From the NCBI GenBank assembly GCA_022315425.1, contig JAIUPT010000047.1, positions 1 through 64,000 of the forward strand: a stretch of DNA of 64,000 nt, read 5' to 3'. This document shows positions 61,185-64,000 of this stretch, piece by piece (within the stretch, counting starts at the first letter, position 1; the number at the start of each line of letters is the position of its first letter). The position numbers and the translations under genes are program-made. Under the pieces are notes generated by a model. That model was not told where the DNA came from. It did no database searches and was given only the letters and a program-made list of their open reading frames with translations. Origin of the DNA: Pseudevernia furfuracea (Eukaryota > Ascomycota > Lecanoromycetes > Lecanorales > Parmeliaceae).

Positions 61185-61631
61185 GTCGGCAATGAGAACG
61201 CACCGCCTGTCGCCCTGACTTAGCGCCGCGAGCTAGAGCACGTCCAAAACTCTGCATCGATCAACGCGGACGCAGCACTCCGTGCAAGTACCGCTGTCAC
61301 AAAGCCCAAATTGAAGCTGTCGCACCTCAGATTGCCGGCGGACGAAATTGCGAATTCGATAGAAGGTTCTATGCCTGTTTAGGGTTTCACCATCCGTTAG
61401 TCATGGGCATGACTCATGGTGCATGCAGAATGATCCAGCCTCTGCAGAATGATCCAGACTCTGCAAAATGATCCAGACTCGAATCATTCCCGAGTCAATT
61501 TATTTTCAGTTCGTCGTGCTCGTGTCGGTAATCTATCAGAAGAAGCCGAAGTCTCGTTGTGCAAGAAGTGCCCCGATTGATTTGTTTGGACCTGGAGACG
61601 ACCAGCGCTTGCAGCCAACCGAAGGGTCGAC
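61185..61631. promoter_or_regulatory. Divergent HSP60 / AADC intergenic region with short repeats
   Basis: Some 447 bases between two start codons on opposite strands. At 61427-61482 there are three to four copies of (C/A)TCTGCA(G/A)AATGATCCAG. These could be protein-binding sites serving one or both genes, which is inference from position and repetition only. Confidence 0.5.
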
Positions 61632-63648
61632 ATGGTGAGTAAGGTCACAGAAGAGTTTGACGAGAAAATGAGAAACATTCCGAACTATGAAGCGAATGTC
61701 CATATTAAACAGAGCGAAGAACAACGCAGCGGACCGTCGAAATCTGCTTCCGACACTTCACAGTCCCATTTCGAACATCCCATGAGTCTGGATGAGGTAC
61801 CGATGATTGCTTTGAACTGCTGGCGAAACATTTCGTGCGCGATTGCGCTCTTTAGCCCGTGGAGAATCGTCTGCGGCGTGCTTACTGCGTCTCTACCATG
61901 GCTGCAGTTCAGGAGTAGAGCGCACGAAGCTGTTGACTTCATATGTGACTATTATAGTCGAGTGGACTCCTTGCCTGTGCGGTCGTCTGTGGAGGTGTGT
62001 CCTAAAGCCCTGTGCTGAACTGGCATGATTTGAAAATTGTCATCACTGGATGCATCACAGCTTGCTTCTCAGCACAAGCGGTCTTATGAACACAGCACCA
62101 TATCACTGTGTGTTGACGGCTTCTTTGCAAGTTATGCAGCCTGGCTTTTTGCACAAACAGCTGCCAACAGAGGCACCACAGAAAGGAGAGAAATGGGATG
62201 TGATCATGAAGGATGTGGAAGACAAGATTGTGCCAGGTGCATCTCAGCGCCAAATTTGAATTGCTGACTGGGGCACTTTGCATGCTCTGCATATCATAGA
62301 GTCGGATGCCTGCCTTGGTTTCAGTTGTTGCTGTGGCAGGGGCGCCAAACTCCTGTTGGTGCTGACTTCAAAGGGCATCACAAAGGTGTATATAGCAGCC
62401 AGCAATATGACATGAGATGTTGAAAGTATCAATAGGACATCCAGGCAGGAATTTCCAACGCCTTCCTATCTGACTGCTGGCCCCCAGTTCTGGTCAGTGA
62501 CATGCAGCTGCACATGCATAGTCAGGCCGAAATGTGACTTACAGACCTGTTCGCATGCAAGCCAAAGTTGGTGTGTGATGCACACGGCAAGGCCACACAG
62601 ACAGCAGGATTCTTCGCACTCTATGTTTGACACACGTCGCCTGCTGTACCGTCCTTTTGGCAAAGGATGGCATGAATCAGCAAGGGTTCTTGCAGCTCCG
62701 GTCCGTGTGACGTTTCCTTTCTGTACCCTACACAGTTTTGCCAGGCATGCCGGCAGATAGGTTTTGAAGTGTACAACGGTTGATTGTGCATCCTTAGCAC
62801 ACTGCTGAAGCTGCTTGTCTCTGATGATGAAGACCAGCTTGTGTGACGTCGGGCACACCTTGTTGACAGCGTGCTGCATGATGCGTTGGGCATGCTGTGA
62901 CAGCAGCCATTATCATGTAATGCAGGGCTGACGCATTGGCAGAGCTCCAACTTCTTCGCTTACTACCCCTGCAACTCAAGCTTCCCGGGCATGCTGGGAG
63001 AAATGCTGTGTGCTGGCTTTGCCACTCAAAACTTCTCCTGGATTGGTAGCCCTGCTGCAACAGAGCTGGAGACGGTAATAAATCACTCCTGCCAGATGTT
63101 ACTGCACAAAGTGCTTTGTGGCAGTTGTCAGCATGGCAGAAAGAAACGAAAAGACTGCTAATCAATCTAATGGGAAGCCAAGTATTATACCTGGCTTCCC
63201 AGTCAGCATGGCACGTTGGTGTCAATTTGCAAGTGTAGTACTGGCCTGGACTGCTGGACTCATGACATATGCCTGTAAGTATGCATGCAGGTCACTGCTA
63301 CAAATGGCCTGTGCATGCTTAGCAAACTGCAGTCTGACATTTGGTGGTATGCTGGCTGTTCAGGCAGTCCTCAGCTTCAGCATTTCATAGTTGCAGTAAG
63401 GGTTTCAAGTTGACTTACAAATTGCAGTGATGCTCAGATTGTGATGGATTGGCTGGGCAAGCTATTGGGCCTTCCGCAGCAGTTCCTGTCCAGAAACTCA
63501 GAGGGGTCCCTGGGGCCTGGAGGGGGGGTCATCCAGGGGACTGCCAGCGAGGCTGCTCTGGTGTGTATGCTGGCGGCTAGGGCCAGAATCATGCAGGACC
63601 GCCCCTACTGCAGATATGGCTAAACTAGTCGCCTACACATCTGACCAG
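61632..63648 (+). CDS. Aromatic-L-amino-acid decarboxylase, N-terminal part (runs off window)
   Basis: Group II pyridoxal-phosphate decarboxylases convert tyrosine, tryptophan, DOPA or related amino acids to amines. Exons: 61632-61796 (a long polar leader ending MSLDE), 61918-61994 (FRSRAHEAVDFICDYYSRVD), 62140-62236 (PGFLHKQLPTEAPQKGEKWD), 62926-63074 (LTHWQSSNFFAYYPCNSSFP, then FSWIGSPAATELE) and 63438-63648 (IVMDWLGKLLGLPQQFL, GGGVIQGTASEAALVCMLAA, LVAYTSDQ). The GGGVIQGTASEA block is the cofactor phosphate-binding region. The catalytic lysine lies beyond the window, so the gene is partial here. One break in a C run near 63600 separates the last two blocks. Substrate preference cannot be judged from this half. 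The final 350 bases look like an intron. Confidence 0.9.
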
Positions 63649-64000
63649 GTACCCTGAATAACCATATTGAGGTATTCCATACCAAGCTGGGTACACCACA
63701 GGTTAAGCAGAAATGAGTTGCTCACCTGGTTGCCTGCATGATCAGACAGGATGTTCCAGAGGCACATTGCACAAGGGTAGCCTGTGATTTGCACACCGCA
63801 TTTGGGTAGCTTATTCAGTTTTGTTGGCCATGAATTCTTCTGGGCATGCTGAGAAGCAGAAGATGGCGGCCCAAGATAAGCAAACTGTCTCTCAGTAGAT
63901 TGCATGCAATGGGCAATGGGGCTGGCCGTTTTGAAGCTACTCTGTATGCTACTTGCATGGCCTTGAGTTGTGGAAATGTGCAATAGACTCAAACTCTACC
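63649..64000. other. Probable AADC intron to window edge
   Basis: Begins with a GTACCC donor after LVAYTSDQ. No further decarboxylase motif is seen before the edge. Confidence 0.5.

Noticed and set aside
1..64000. tRNA, rRNA or CRISPR loci
   Set aside because: No cloverleaf with matching A and B boxes, no rRNA-like sequence and no regularly spaced identical repeats with unique spacers were seen. The tandem arrays lack spacers and are minisatellites.

Overview
This window looks like nuclear DNA of a eukaryote, most likely a green alga or a close algal relative. Genes are broken into short exons by many GT-AG introns. One gene encodes CFAP91, a motile-cilium protein, and others encode housekeeping proteins (phosphoglycerate kinase, mitochondrial HSP60, TRAPPC4, the ribosome factor REI1). 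LINE retrotransposon pieces, minisatellites and foldback repeats fill introns and spacers. I see no operons, bacterial ribosome-binding sites, tRNA genes or CRISPR arrays. The species cannot be named from sequence alone.

Layout, left to right. 1-3.47 kb: no gene I can support. 3.47-8.86 kb (+): CFAP91/MAATS1-like radial-spoke adaptor with an IQ motif. 9.76-12.98 kb (+): phosphoglycerate kinase in eight exons, with about ten one-base frame breaks. 14.2 kb: a foldback hairpin. 15.2-24.4 kb (+): a large kelch plus BTB protein with an internal segmental tandem duplication. 25.4-26.1 kb (-): weak helical coding signal. 26.76-29.35 kb (+): 2-oxoglutarate/Fe(II) oxygenase with an unusual acidic/basic C-terminal extension. 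29.9-32.0 kb (-): decayed LINE. 32.45 kb (+): a divergent single-exon ubiquitin-like protein. 33.0-36.6 kb (-): HAD-IIA hydrolase of the HDHD5/CECR5 type. 36.76-40.5 kb (+): AAAP amino-acid transporter, divergent from HDHD5. 41.1-41.8 kb (+): TRAPPC4. 42.5-43.65 kb (-): unknown. 44.0-46.4 kb (-): REI1/ZNF622. 47.5-48.9 kb (-): two unassigned coding stretches. 49.2-49.5 kb (+): small one-pass membrane protein. 50.2-53.9 kb (-): nitronate monooxygenase-like gene carrying a second, 5'-truncated LINE. 54.6-61.2 kb (-): mitochondrial HSP60 in eleven exons. 61.6 kb to the right edge (+): aromatic-L-amino-acid decarboxylase, cut off by the window.

The genes serve unrelated processes: glycolysis, protein folding, ribosome maturation, vesicle tethering, transport, amine synthesis and ciliary structure. 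No shared pathway is evident. Two divergent pairs with short spacers (HDHD5/AAAP and HSP60/AADC) may share promoters.

Two features stand out. First, many exons that are clearly conserved are interrupted by single-base indels, often in homopolymers or as compensating pairs, whereas HSP60 is intact over all eleven exons. This suggests patchy assembly quality, although decay of some copies cannot be excluded. Second, three separate foldback repeats (14.2, 56.7-57.1 and 57.9-58.05 kb) could form long RNA hairpins. The best candidates for undescribed biology are these foldbacks, the divergent ubiquitin-like protein, and the oxygenase tail.
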